A DNA stretch of 64,000 nt from Holtermanniella nyarrowii (GCA_001600035.1 BCIT01000003.1:186001-250000), one strand, 5' to 3'; shown: positions 37,728 through 49,810, counted from the first letter of the stretch. The notes: a model not told the origin generated them from the sequence alone. Program-made: numbers and translations.

Positions 37728-38524
37728 TCAATGCCCTCCCCCAGTCCCCCAAGAATGCCTAACACCTGCAATCCTCTTCTTCTCACTCCCAGCCTGCGGA
37801 CTCGCAGCGCCAAAAGGCAAGACCGGCGTCGGCGGCTGCGTTGGTGGACCGCCCGAACTCTCCGGCTCCAACGGCGAGCTTTTCATCTCCATCGAATTCA
37901 CAGCCGGTGACGACGCCAACAAGCGCTGCTGGTGATTTCTTAACAAGGGTAATGATTTAGGAGTACCTTGACCTGCTTGAAAGGGTTGTGTCGAGAGGGA
38001 TGTTGTAGTTGGAGCGGGTTGTTCGAATGTTAGGAACTCGTTGACTGGGTCTAAAGGGGATGGATCGACGTCGATATCGTCATCGACTTCAAAGTCGGGT
38101 TGAGGAGCTGAACTATTGATGCTAGACTCGTCATAGCTTGAAGTCATTATCATTGTCATCATGCTCGAATCAACTGGCTTGAACAGTGCACTCGCTCAAA
38201 CAAAAGTCAGCTTGACCCTCGCCAACTCCAAGACGAGAGAAACGCACCCGTTGACTCAATATTGATATATCTCCCATCCGCTCGAAGCTTGACATTTGCT
38301 TGCGAGATATCAACAGGCTCTTCTTTAGCCAGATGATCTTCAAATATGTGGGACTCGAGATCATGCAGGCTAGTGAAGGGATCGTTACACCAATTCCATC
38401 TAATTGATCAGCTCTTGCTCACTTTCGAGATGCGCCACACGGACCTGCAGTAGTATAATTGCGTCGAGCCCAGGCCTGGGCCTGAATCTGAGCTCGAGGC
38501 TACAGCTGAGCTCAAACTGTTCAT
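37728..38524 (-). CDS. Single C2H2 zinc-finger protein
   Basis: ATG 38524 starts MNSLSSAVASSSDSG. An intron of about 46 bases (donor gtccgt, acceptor ...caattag) joins YYCR to WNWCNDPFTSLHDLESHIFE. The joined finger has the classical spacing C-x4-C-x12-H-x4-H with Phe and Leu in the usual core positions (CNDPF, LHDLESH, EDH). After the finger come KEEPVDISQANVKLRADG, a second intron, ALFKPVDSS, and a long acidic/Ser/Pro-rich tail (DFEVDDDIDVDPS) to TGA 37728-37730. The finger can only be read after splicing. Probable nuclear DNA-binding or protein-binding regulator; target unknown. It is divergent from the GLTP gene, 218 bases away. The C-terminal end may differ if a further intron follows AGSEKKRIAG. 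Confidence 0.65.
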
Positions 38525-38742
38525 CAAACGTCCCAACATGTATCGTGCTAACCTGCTCGCTCAGCTTCATGTTGCAGCAACATCTACGATGGGTTCCCGT
38601 CGGTATCTTATGTGTGCCCTCCAGTTTGCCCTCGGCCGCGGTGGCCAGACGCGACGTGACGTGTAGCATGTAGCATTGTCAAGGTGTACGGAGCTCAGTC
38701 CATCTTCTTCTCTCCTCTTCTTGAATCTCAACAAACAACAAC

Positions 38743-39505
38743 ATGGCAGCTCAGCAACCTCTCTTCTTCGAGACAGTCACAAAGGCAAGTCCTGAATATC
38801 AAGAACAGCTCCTGACTCCTTTCAGTCCTTTGAAGATGTGACCATTACCGTTGCAGGCGTCAACACTGCTGAATTCTGCGAAGCAGCAGAAAATCTCGTC
38901 AAGATCTTTGGTATGTGTGCTCTCTTCTTGCTGCTCGACGCTGACATTGGCACAGGCCTCCTTGGCAGCTCGGCATTTACGATCGTTCAAAACGACTTGA
39001 CGGGCAACATTGCTGTACGTCTTAACTCCTAACGCTTCATCAGCACTGACAAGACCAGAAAGTTCGTGCTCGTCTCGCTTCGCACCCTGCGCAGTCTTCA
39101 ACACTCGAAGACTTGACAAAAGGGGAGAAAGCAGAGAAGAAGAAGACGGCGACTGAAGGCTTGCTGTGGCTCATGCGGTGCGTCTTCAAGTCGCCTTGAT
39201 ACGAAAAGCTCACGCTTTGAAGTGGACTTAAATTCACAGCTCTGGGTCTCCGTTCATCCCTTTCCAACCCAACAGAAGAGCTTTCCGTATCATTCACAAA
39301 AGCATACGAAGGCTCACTCAAACCACACCACTCTTTCGTGATCCGTCCAGTCTTTGCACTCGCCATGAAAGCCTGTCCTTATCGCGCAACCTTCTACCCC
39401 AAGATCGGGCCCGAAGAAAAGATGGACAAGTGGCTGTCTGCTTTGGAGAAGATTGTAGCAAAGGAAGAAGCGTCATTCAAGGCGGGTGGCTTTGGACAGA
39501 TTTAG
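38743..39505 (+). CDS. Glycolipid transfer protein (GLTP/HET-C2 family)
   Basis: Cytosolic carrier that moves glycosphingolipids between membranes, about 200 residues, the normal family length. ATG 38743 starts MAAQQPLFFETVTK. The first intron (38785-38825) begins with GC instead of GT, yet is otherwise perfect (gcaagt...ctgac...cag), and only its removal keeps the frame. The ligand-site residues are visible: NDLTGNIAKV supplies the Asp, Asn and Lys of the sugar-binding site, LLWLMRGLEFT the stacking Trp, and KPHHSF the His. Other family blocks are STLEDL, AYEGSLKPHH and KACPYRATFYPKIG. It stops at TAG 39503-39505. It is convergent with the SNF2-RING gene, 88 bases between stops. Confidence 0.9.
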
Positions 39506-39593
39506 GCAGGGTAGGGTATGCATTTTGTACATCAGGCGAAGGTATAAACATGTCCGCAACAATGGCACAACTCGTCTCGATGATCGGCAATAC

Positions 39594-42500
39594 TTAATCG
39601 GCTCCGTGGCGACCTCCGTCGACGTCGAACCTGAGACGACGTCAGCGCAAATTCAGAGTAGACAGAGGCAGCTCACAGCATCATAAGATCGTCAACGGTC
39701 AACTAACGTCGTCAGCACTCTCAAGAACGTCAAGTCAAACTCACACGCCCCAACTTTCCACCCTCGCCTTCACCCAGAGCACCATCCGCCAAAGCTTGCT
39801 TGTTTTGCTGAAGACCGAGAATACGCTGCTCGACAGAGTTGTTGACGACAAGCCTGATCCGTCAGCGATCTGTCACGCTGTTCGTTTGAATGACAGCGTA
39901 CCTGGAGATGGTAACCTCGCGCGTTTGACCGATTCTGTGAGCGCGGTCCCTGCACTATCAGCGCTGTTCTCGGACTAGCAAGCAACTCACCAAGCCTGTC
40001 TCTCGGTAGCTTCGTTCCAAGCCAAGTCAAGGTTGATGACTTTATTGGCGACAGCTGCTTCGTCAGTCCCGACGCGTTGTCCTCACAACATCAACGCACT
40101 CAGGTTCAAGCCAACACCACCGCCTGTTATAAGCGCCGACCTCCTGCCAGTGGATAAGACTTACACTTCAAGCTGACGAGCATGATCTTGGGGCAACCAG
40201 CTCCCTTGCCCTTGGTAAAGCTCTTCAATGCAAGCTCGCGATCGGTGGAACTCACTAGATCGGTCAGCAAGGTCCCATAAGCCAATTAAGACTTACTGGA
40301 TCCGACATAGGTCTCGTGACGGATGCCCTTTGACACAAAATGCTGGGAGATGAGGTCGAGAAATGATGTGAATTGGGAGAAGATCAAGATCCTCTGCTCT
40401 GGGTCTTCCTCGATCGTCGCCTCAATAATTTCCATCATTCGCTTCATCTTGGATGACCTGACAATCAGTGACAATGCGTCACACTCGCAACTCACAAGAG
40501 CGGTGCCTCTTCCAGCTCTGTCATAATGTCCTCCATACCCTCAGAAACAGCTTTGCCCTTGCCTTTCTTCGACTTCTTAGACTTGCCGTCGCCGCCGTCG
40601 ATCTTGAGCTGTCAGCTTGGTCCACCTCATGGTGCGAAGCAGACGTACCATCTTGCGCTTGCCCATAGCCTTGACTGACAAGCCACCCTCGTCATCCTCA
40701 GAGACCTCCTCAGCCTGAGACTCGTTGCCGCCACGACCGTCCTCATCCTCCTCATCCTCATCATGGTCCATGTCAATGGGAGGCTCGAAAGCAGCAGCTT
40801 TGAAGCAGAGGTTGGGCTCGATCTCGGATCGACAGATGGGGCAAGGCCTCATGTTCTGATTGAGAGCACGTTGGGCTTGTTGCTCGTTGAGGTCGACAGC
40901 ATCGCGCAACGGCGTCAAGAGCACGTCGTTAATACAGTGCCCACAGAAGGAGTGGAGGCAAGGCGTGATGACTTCTTCCTCGTAAGGATCGTCTGTCAAA
41001 AGTCAGCAAATTCATATTTCGTCGCAGCGGAAGAACGCACAGCACTGGTCTGTCAGCAAAAGATCATCAACCGAGAACGACTCACAATGGGGCACTCGTC
41101 AAGTTCTCCATCATCACCAGCCAAGAGCATGGCTTCAGCCCTCGTAGCGAGCCTAGACGTCAGACCATGTCATGTCAAACGCAGCGTACTTTGCCTTGAT
41201 CTTGTCGACGCCGTCATGGCCGATCAGGCCGACTGCACGAGCTCCTTCGTCCTGTACACCGCCGCCGCCGAGGTTGAGCATGAGATCGTCGTCATCGCCA
41301 ACACGCAAGCTCAACCGTCAGCGCGGCTTCTCAACACATTCGAGACTTACTCATGGTGATGACCGGCCTCGCCAGCCTTGCGGCGGATGAGCCAAGGGTG
41401 ACAAGTCAACTGCTTCAGGCGCATTAGAAGAACCAGCACGACATGGTAGTCTACACGTCAGTACACATTAAGAGTTCTCAGTCGACTCACGTTTGAGCAC
41501 AGTGCCAGCCTTGAGAAACTTGTTGAATTGGACCTTGGCGCGTGTCTCGACGGCCGTGTCTGCACGTCTCAGCATGCTCGATCGTCAAATCGACTCACAA
41601 ATGGCGCGCTCTTCGAGCGTGAATTCGACCTCTTCGACATTGATGATCTTCTCCGGCAGTTCTACCAGTCAGCACGTGAAGCTTGCAGATGATGTGTACT
41701 CACCAAAGATAGGCTTGCCGTTGATCGTACTGTCCTTGGTACGACGAAGCATACAAGGACCGAGAATCGCCTGAGCGCGCTTGGACTGAAATGTCAGACG
41801 TGCGGCATCGACGGCTTCATTGCACTCACGGCGAGCTTGGGCTTGGACTTCTGAGGCTTTGAAATCTGCGAACGTCAGATACGGGGATCACGACATTGGC
41901 GGTACTGACATGCTCGCGGAACAGTTGCCCTGAAAGTCAGCCTCATGATCATGGAAAGCCACTCACAATCAGCTTGAGCTGAGATGCCAGTAAAGTGAAG
42001 GTGAGAGTAGATGTCGTCAAGTGACTACAGCGTCAGTACTCCTCCTAATATCAGCCTCAGCAGCACTTACATTGATCTGATGGGTCAGCACCATCCTCGA
42101 CACCAAAGAAGACTTACGATCAAAGTCCCAGTCAAAGACCACCTATACTCCGCCTCAAGCTCCATGACAGCTTTAGCCGCCTGAGTGTTCTTGTTACGAA
42201 TGCTAGCTCGTCAGTTCCAATCCCAAAGCCAAGAAACCATAGACTCACTTGTGAGCCTCATCAAGCACAATGCGCCAAAACTTCATCTCAGAGTGAAAGA
42301 GGGGACCCTTCTTGCGAACAAGGGTACGCTCCTCCTGCTCCTCACGATCCCAATCAGAATCAGACTCGAGAAAGTCGCCAGCGAGCTTTTGCTCAATCGT
42401 CTTCTTCTTGGGTTTCGTGGTCATTGGCTTGGGCCACTCGCCTTGCAAAGTGCCGTCTGTGGGATGTCAGTGGTGTCGCATAAGCGATCAAGAGCGCGTA

Positions 42501-45080
42501 CAGGCTAAAGGTAAGCTTGAGCAAAGACAAAAGTCAATAACGTACTGGTAAGAACGACATCGTAGTTGCGAATCTCCTTGTAGCTCTTGGTACGACCCGA
42601 GCCACTGATTTCGTCAGCTTGCATCTCAAACGAGGAAAGAGGTGGACTCGACTCACTGGTAGATCAGAACTTTGAACAGCCCCTCCTCCGTGCGAGTTTC
42701 AATCTCCTCCTTCCACTGAGCAAGCAGCGCAAGAGGGCTAGCAGTATCAGCATCACCCTCAGCAGCAACACAGCAACTCACGCAACAACGAGAGTAGTCT
42801 TGCAACGGCGGTCTTCACTCTTGTTGACGACCATAGTTGCGATCGTCTACAAGCGTCAGCACATCTCTCATCTCCAGGAAGCGAAGCTTACCTGAACAGT
42901 CTTGCCTAGAAGTGATCAGAAAGAGAATCAAGTCAAAGAGGACGCACCAAGACCCATAGCATCACTATCTCGTCAGCAACTACTATCACCCAAAAGATAT
43001 GAAACTCACGCAAGGATACCGCCAGCAAAACGCTTCTTCTTCTCTTGCTCGGTCACTGCTTTATCAGCTCGCGTGCCAGATCATGAATCACAGAGACTCA
43101 CTCCACGCGACACCGAGAATCTGATGCGCCATCCTGAATGTAAGCTCAAGCAAGGAAGTAAAGGAGACGAGACCGCTCGGCATGATGTAGATCTTCGAAA
43201 TTCTAAGCGGAAGACCCCGCCTCGTCTCATGTCTCGTCTGAACCGCTCATACTCACAAAGCGATTTCCATCCCAGGGATCTTATCCTTCGAGTCCTTCAT
43301 ACCAAGCTTCTTCATAGCCTCCTCGACAGTCGCCTACACCCCATCAGTCCATCACTTCATCACCTCAACCAATCAAACACTCACAGAGTCCTTGAAGTCA
43401 TCAACCGACTTTGCGAAAAAGTCTTTCATCTCCGTCGCACCAAGCGGAGCTCTGAGGTGACTGTACCGACCGTAACGAGCGTTCATAGCGTCTCCTTCTT
43501 CATCGCTGTAGTCTGCGCCCAAGACGGGATCGATGGGTCTGATGCGGTCGGCGTTGGGTTTCAAATCTTTCAGGGCCAAGCCGTCGGGACCGTATTGGGC
43601 GACAGTGTTGACGATGGCTTTCTCGAGATCACCCAAGATTGAGTTGGGAACTGCAGGTTTGGTATCGACGGTAGTCGGTGTAGAAGTTCCCTGAAAGCGT
43701 CAGCACTGCGCGGTGAAGAGGGTCAAGTCAAGGCACTCACCGATTCCTCTGGCCTCGAGTGGATATAAGCCATCAGCGTAGACGCATTGCAGTGGGGAGG
43801 AAGTTTGTGCGTTCCTAGATGAGGGATGAAGCGAAGTAGTTCTTGCGAAGGAGGGGTCCAAGGTTTGATACCAGCTTTAACCTGCTTGAGCTCTCCGTAA
43901 CGCATGACAGCAAGGTTCCTAGCGATCATATTGTTGGGCTCGCGTCTGAATGAAAGTCAGTGATGACGACGAAGAGGCAGGAGGGACTAACTCGGTGAGA
44001 GCAGCAGATTGCTTGAGATGACATTCATATTCCTTGTTGATTGCGTCACGGCCTCTCTGTAGGATAGGGTTGTAGGCCATAGGAAAGACTTGAGCTTGGT
44101 GTGAGAGACCTTGGGTACATGTCAACATGCGCACGGACGGATAGGGGCATGACTGACCTGCTTCACCCTTGATAACCGGCACCGCGTTGGCTGCAATCTC
44201 GAGCAGTTTACTCTTCCTAGCTCTCTGTTCATCACGATGAGTCGCTCTCAGCTTTTCAAACGCAGAGGGTTCAACGATCTGAACGTCATCGTCATCACTA
44301 GACGAGATCATGGTGAAATCAACCACCTTGGAGGAGGATGCTTTAGCGTTCCTCTGCTCCTGTTTCGGTTTGATTGTCATTGCGGCAAAGGAAGGAGAAG
44401 AAGATGGTTGTTGATGAGAAGAGGAAGGAGGAAGGGAAGGAGCTGGTCTTATAGGACCACCGGCTGAAGCTTGAGTCTGTCCACGTCAGCTTTGATAACA
44501 TGACACCTCAGGCTTAATTAACACCCGACTAGACCCGGGCACAGCCGAAAGTAACTCACCTCTTGAGCACTTGTATTCATTCCAGCTTTCCAGCGTTCGT
44601 TGCGCGCTAGAATATGCTTGTCGGCAGAGCAGTGCATCTGATACTCCCACAAGCTGCCGATTCCATCTTTCTTGCCGCCATCAGGTCGAGTGGGGTCGGC
44701 TGTCAAGCTCAAATCACACCAGCAGCTGTCTTCCATACTGCCAAGTCAGTGGTGCGTGGGATTGATGAAAAGAGAGAGATTGACCAGGTCACGACACCAA
44801 GACCCAAGGCTCCTCCTTTACCAGGACCATCTGCAAGTTCGATGATGAAATGAACGTCGAAGGGGTTGGTCTCGAGAAAAGTAGACAAGACCTTGAGGTA
44901 CGGCTCGGGAGGTTGAAACTGTCCGTTAGCCTCTGTCTTGGGTAGCAAGCAACGACAGCAATGACGCCAACGCGTTCATCGACGCGCCAACTCTCCAAAG
45001 CAACTCACATCCTCATCATCAACACTCAGCGTCTCCCTCGCAAATTTTAAAACTTCTTGACGCGTATACGTCTTGTTCAT
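39594..45080 (-). CDS. SNF2-family ATPase with RING finger (ULS1/Rad5/Rad16-like)
   Basis: Nuclear DNA translocase and ubiquitin ligase acting on chromatin, probably in DNA repair or in turnover of SUMOylated proteins. It has more than twenty short introns. ATG 45080 starts MNKTYTRQEVLKFARETL. A long N-terminal region with SSSDDDDVQIVEPS (SUMO-interacting type: VQIVE beside acidic Ser) precedes the helicase. SNF2 motifs: MAHQILGVAW, GGILADAMGLGKT (ATP binding), FWRIVLDEAH (DEAH). The RING follows: CPIC, EEEVITPCLHSFCGHC, RPCPICRSEI. Helicase C: RILIFSQFTSFLDLI, CGGVGLNL, then WNEATERQAWDRAHRIGQT-type sequence, ending LTVDDLMMLFDVDGG to TAA 39594-39596. The second RING cysteine is encoded by a predicted 4-base exon at 41041-41044. 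The insertion of RING between the two helicase halves is the Rad5/Rad16/Uls1 layout; the SIM-like element favours ULS1. Confidence 0.87.
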
Positions 45081-45625
45081 CTCTGGAGTCCTAATCACCC
45101 TTTCGCACTGGCGAGAGCAAAGTGCTTATGATGCTGCAGGACGCGCTCATCGAAAACCAAACACTAAACAGTAGGGTATTACGTAAACATTGCATTTCAT
45201 GACGATCCTTGGAGATCGAAATTGAGCTGGAGGATATCAAGAGAGTCTACGGGGTGATGTGGAGATCTTTGATGAGAAAAAACACCGACTTTAAATGACT
45301 TGAACGGGACTGGTCCAAAGTTTTGGCTCGGGTGGCGAGGATTGTAGACTCTGGCTTGGCGCTCCTCATGTCAGGCATACCCATCTACTTCCGTCCTCCT
45401 GGCGAAATGAGACACTCAAGTCATGCGTAGTGAGCTCGCCAGCTTGATATCATCATCGCTGCGTCGGCGTCGTCGTCTCAAATCAGCTTCATCCTAAAAA
45501 GCCAACTTTTACCGCGCCACACTCTGAAATGCGGTCATCTCCGACCGGCTACAAGCGCAGGCTTGCCAACCCAACTTGATTCGCAACCAAACGGCATCGC
45601 TTTCAAAGATTTCAATACCAACAAC
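45081..45625. promoter_or_regulatory. Divergent intergenic region
   Basis: Separates the divergent starts of the SNF2-RING gene (45080) and the surface protein gene (45626). No gene and no named element seen. Confidence 0.4.
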
Positions 45626-46553
45626 ATGAGATTCCTATCGTCCTTGTCTCTCTTATCGCTCATTTCACTGGTAGCAGGTAAGTCGTTCAAAGGGCAAGAG
45701 GGAAAGACTGACTGATCGTAGCTCAATCCTCTTCTTCTGCACCGCTCTCTAGCAGTGCAAGCGCGAGCGCCAGCGAAAGTCAGAGCGGAAATGCGAGTGG
45801 GCTCTCTCTGATCAGCGCATCAGCAACTCCAACATCTTCAGGAACAGCAGCAGCACCAACAGTCACAGGTCTTATCGATTCTGATAACTGTCCTTCATGC
45901 GCTAACATTACTGCTACTTTCACCGTTCGTCCCCTCCCCGCATGTAGCTGCTGATGAATCTTAGAACTGCAATGTCGAGAGTAGTCTGAACACGACGTGT
46001 CTATGTTCAGAATCGATTCAACAGAACTACGTACGTATTCCTCCTCTCCTCTGCTCTCCTGAGCGATGCTGACGAGCAGCTACAATGCGTCGAATGTGTC
46101 CTCCTGTACACAGGTTCTTCGAACGCCAGCGTCGCATCATACCAAGCTCTCATGAACGGTCAGTCTCCCTGTCCCACCCTGCCGCAGACATCAGAGACTG
46201 ATGTGGGAAAAGGTTACAGAAATCAATGCGCTTCAGCAAGTGTCTCGCCTACTACACTGCCAGCTGTGACGGTGACGCTACCGCAATCAAGCGGTAGTGC
46301 CAGCGCCAGCTCGAGTGGCAACAGCAGTGCCAGCTCGAGCTCAAGCTCAGTCGTCAGTACTGTCAACAGCAACACTGTTTCCTCTTCGGTAATCTCAGCA
46401 ACCATCAGCTCAACAGTCGCAGCTTCTTCCCAAGCAGCGGCGCCATCAGCATCACCTTCAGGCGGGGCGGTCCGGCTCGGCGTATCCATGGTGACGCTGT
46501 TGGCGGGTGCAGGCACACTGGTCGTCTGCTTGGCAGCTGCTGTCGGGATGTAA
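45626..46553 (+). CDS. Ser-rich GPI-type surface protein with Cys-rich module
   Basis: Predicted secreted, probably GPI-anchored wall or membrane protein. ATG 45626 gives signal peptide MRFLSSLSLLSLISLVAAQ, with cleavage likely after the second Ala before QSSSS. A Ser/Ala/Thr-rich stalk follows. Then comes a compact Cys module with SDNCPSCANITATFTNC, NTTCLCSESIQQNY and LQCVECVLLY, giving about eight cysteines including a CLC and a C-x2-C pair, with several N-glycosylation sequons. After a second Ser-rich stalk the chain ends in a hydrophobic segment (GVSMVTLLAGAGTLVVCLAA) to VGM, as in GPI-anchored proteins. Four introns. Similar Cys-module proteins are common in basidiomycetes but have no agreed name. 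It stops at TAA 46551-46553. Confidence 0.78.
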
Positions 46554-46715
46554 AGTGGAGAAGGCGGAGGCATAGATGCGATACGGAACATGAGTCGTAT
46601 AATCACAATGCATAGTTTTGCATACGTGACCACAACTAAAGATGAGGAAAAAGAAATGAAAATCCTAACAATGTACGGTAAAGACAGTCTTCACAATCTC
46701 GACTAATGGATGGGG

Positions 46716-48958
46716 TCATAAAACCTGCAAGTCAGCCTTCCTTCCTCTCACCACCCGCAGCCCAACTAACCAGCACACTAATGCGATAGAAAAATAGGCA
46801 CACATAAGAATGAATCCCTCCAAGTAGTTTGTCCTACCATCCGAAATCGCAAAGTTGACGAGCAAGACCGAAATAACAATCGTAATTGTCTCGAAATAGT
46901 CGAAAAAGAGCATCATGGGTTGACCGATTGCCCAGCCGATCAAGACGAGAACGGGGAGGAGGGCGAGGGAGACTTGGATCGAGGAACCGACGGCGATGGA
47001 CATTGAAAGGTTGAGTTTATCTTTGACCGAGACTGTAACGGCAGTAATGTGCTCGACAGAGTTACCTGAAAGTCAGCTTGTACGAAGAGGATGAGCCGCG
47101 ACCAACAAGGCAGGGATAGCCTCGATAAGCTCAAGCGTTCAAGACGCAGAGGCCCATCAAGGCTGATCGGTCCTTGTCACCACGCTCGGCAAACTCACCA
47201 ATGACAGGCAACAGAATCAAGCCAACAAACTCGCGACTAACATTGCCAGTAGCCGTCAAGCCATCAATGCTATCCAGCAGCCATTCAGCTGTAACACCGG
47301 TGATAGCAGTGACAACGACTAGCATGCCAGCCGCAAACCAGAACTTGATGAGCGGAACCTCTTCCTCATCATCCGAGTCGACACTCGAGATGCTCGCCGC
47401 GTCCTCCTCCACAATCACCTCGCCAGCCTCGACATCGTGCGTGGGAGTCGGCGATGATCTGCTGAACCTGCGCATGCGTCGACTGAATCGCGATGGCTCT
47501 TCACTAGAGTGCGTCGAGTCTGTATCGGCGATGCTTGGTACCCAACTAGGACGAGGGAAGACACGCTCCGAGGGCGGAGCAGGACCATCCGTCAAAGGAT
47601 GAATCTGGCGAACGCGACGGATCTTGAAAAGGTAGCTGTGCGTCCAGAGCGTGAAGACAAGGTACATTGCGTACACGGCGAGCAGGATGAAGCTCAAGCC
47701 TCTGGAAATCTTGAGCAAATTGGCAAGCTCTTCACCTGCGGGCACTTGACCGCCGTAGCGAGCTGCTTCGGCTGCGGGTAGGCTCTGAGGCCATGCGACG
47801 TGGTATGCGGCGGGTAGAACGATGGCGATGAGAGAGATACCGAGGAGGGAGATGTGCATCTGAGCGCCGTTCTGTGCGTACAGCTGCTCGTGGAAGCGAA
47901 GACCACCGGCAAAGTAGCTCATGCCGAGGACGAGGAGTGTGTTGCTAAGCACTGAACCGATCATGCTTGCTTGAACGAGGTCAATCTCACCCTTGCGCAG
48001 AGCGAGGATGGCGATCAACAACTCGACGGCGTTACCAAAGGTAGCTGTCGTCAGCAGCACTCGGTCGATGCACCCACCATTGAGAAGACCACCAAGAGCA
48101 TCTCCAACACGAAGAGCAAGCTGCTCCGTCCTGACTGTCAGTCCAATCGCCACGGAGCCGTTCACTCACGCAAAGCCCAAGAGTGCCGCCAAAGGTACAA
48201 CAGCAAACATGGAGAAGATGAAGATGATGACCGAGCTCTGATGGGTAAAGTGTAGTGCCCATGAGATGGGGATGAACACGAGCATGTAATTGACCCAAGA
48301 ATCTGCCACAATTAGAAAAGCGCCACACACGACTGCGCAACTGCATGCGGGAGCAACTTACACGTGACGGCATTCTTGGCGATCGTCAGCTTACGAACGT
48401 GTTACTGCGCTCAGGGGACTCACCTTGAGACTGGCAGCCCAGGTTGGGTCCTTCGCGAGCTTGCGTTCCGGCTTGAGTACCTCGGCAAAGCTCTTGAGTG
48501 GGCGAGGGGGGCCGATTCCGGGTCGCATTGGGCCGTCGAGATGAAGGACGGGCATTGGGCGGCGGCGAGCGGCATGAACATGGCGTTGAGCTTCTGTAGA
48601 TCATCAGCAATGTATTCCATCATATATTAAGAAACGCACTGAGCTCAGGAGAACCTAGTTCAGGATTTGATCGAGTTGCAACTGACTGTATCGACATCAC
48701 GAGAGGGTGGTGTCCGTAGCCGTCGTAACCGCCAACGGGCTTTTCATCCTCATGATGGAGATGATGAGCGGCATTGGCGAGATCGCCGTCGGAGAAGTGT
48801 GCGTGCTGTTCAACAGAGTGAGCATGCTGAGGGTGATTCAAGATGGAGGGCGCGGTAGAGGTACTCGTGCTCTCGTTGGCGTTGGGCGCGGTGTGCGCGG
48901 GTGGGTGTTGATCTCTAGATGAGTTCCGTATATCAGGATCGAGGTCGAGGTCTGCCAT
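46716..48958 (-). CDS. VCX1: Vacuolar Ca2+/H+ exchanger (CAX family)
   Basis: Multi-pass vacuolar antiporter that loads calcium into the vacuole using the proton gradient. ATG 48958 starts MADLDLDPDIRNSS, followed by a long cytosolic leader with a His-rich stretch (QHAHSVEQHAH, AAHHLHHED). The two CAX repeats each carry their signature: TFGNAVELLIAILALRKGEI with GSVLSNTLLVLGMSYFAGG in the first half, and GNSVEHITAVTVSVKDKLN with SIAVGSSIQVSLALLPVLVL in the second. Between them is an acidic, Ser-rich loop (SSVDSDDEEEVPLIKFW). About eleven hydrophobic segments are visible. Several introns, one of about 150 bases before GNSVEH. It ends KADLQVL at TGA 46716-46718; that last exon is less certain. 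Confidence 0.9.
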
Positions 48959-49372
48959 CGGTATAGGGTTGAGCGTTCGCTTTAGATGTAGTGCTTTGGG
49001 TCGGAGCCTGAAGCCTTGATAAAGGTTGAATGGAATACGGTGGCGAACGGTGCGAGCTTGAGCTTCTTATCCTAGCTGATCAATTTGCTTCCGTCGACGC
49101 TGAGGCAGTGCGCCTTGCCGAAAGCCCTATGACGACGGATAATTTATAGGCGCGCCAGACTTATTCGATCCAAGTGGCAAATGTGAAAGTGGCACTTTAC
49201 TCTGCCCTTTCACCGCTCTCCTTTACTCTACGCCTTCTTTTCTCACGCCCAGACTCAAAAGGGAAGGAAGCAACCAGCGACAAGGTATAAGATGAGATCG
49301 ATCTGAAGTGAGAGGAGATCAGGCTGGCCTCTTTGAGATTGCAATACATACCTGACAAGACACAACAATAGG
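48959..49372. promoter_or_regulatory. Divergent intergenic region
   Basis: Lies between divergent starts at 48958 and 49373. It probably includes a 5'UTR intron of the small Cys-rich gene (gtataag...ctgacaag, ending near 49360). No other gene seen. Confidence 0.4.
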
Positions 49373-49785
49373 ATGCAATCGCAGATGAACAAGCAAGTTA
49401 CGAGCGCGGCGGGTGCTGGATGCAAGGTAGGCATGTGATTAATACGAGGTGGGAGATGGAGACTGATGAGGCAGCTGTGCAAAGCACCGATCGTAGCTGG
49501 ATCTGTAGCGCAGTGCCACGCGGCCGTACCTCTTGGAGCTTCTCTGTCATGCTGACGATCACAGTGCCTCAGCTTTGCTTGCCCAGGCTGCGTCGCAAAC
49601 GTAAGTCACTTCCCATCCATCCATCTCACCACTAACGTCAATAGAACAGTAGCTCTTTCAATCTCATGAATCTTAAGAACCACATCTTCGACTACCACTG
49701 CCAAGCCTGCATCACGCACGCCTTTGAACGACAAACCCAAGCGCGTCCCCGGATCCTCGAGCGGCATACAGCTCCAGTTCTCTAA
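49373..49785 (+). CDS. Small Cys/His-rich, probably zinc-binding protein
   Basis: About 100 residues in four short exons; no long open frame reveals it. ATG 49373 (or 49385) gives MQSQMNKQVTSAAGAGCK, intron, LCKAPIVAGSVAQCHAA, intron (gtacct...ctgac...cacag), CLSFACPGCVAN, intron (gtaagt...caatag), NSSSFNLMNLKNHIFDYHC, QACITHAFERQTQ, to TAA 49783-49785. Every splice keeps the frame. Cysteines and histidines come in pairs (C-x2-C, C-x3-C, C-x2-C, H-x4-H-C-x2-C), which suggests a cross-braced zinc fold of two or more sites. I do not recognise the family. It is convergent with the FHA-RING gene, its stop only 25 bases from that gene's stop, so the 3' ends must overlap. Confidence 0.6.
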
Positions 49786-49810
49786 CAACCCATGAACAGA
49801 AGATGCATGT

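Noticed and set aside
37363-37935. 190-codon plus-strand frame
   Set aside because: It lies antisense to the zinc-finger gene; the minus strand has splice sites, a zinc finger and a start codon. The internal similarity in the plus frame comes from the direct repeat.
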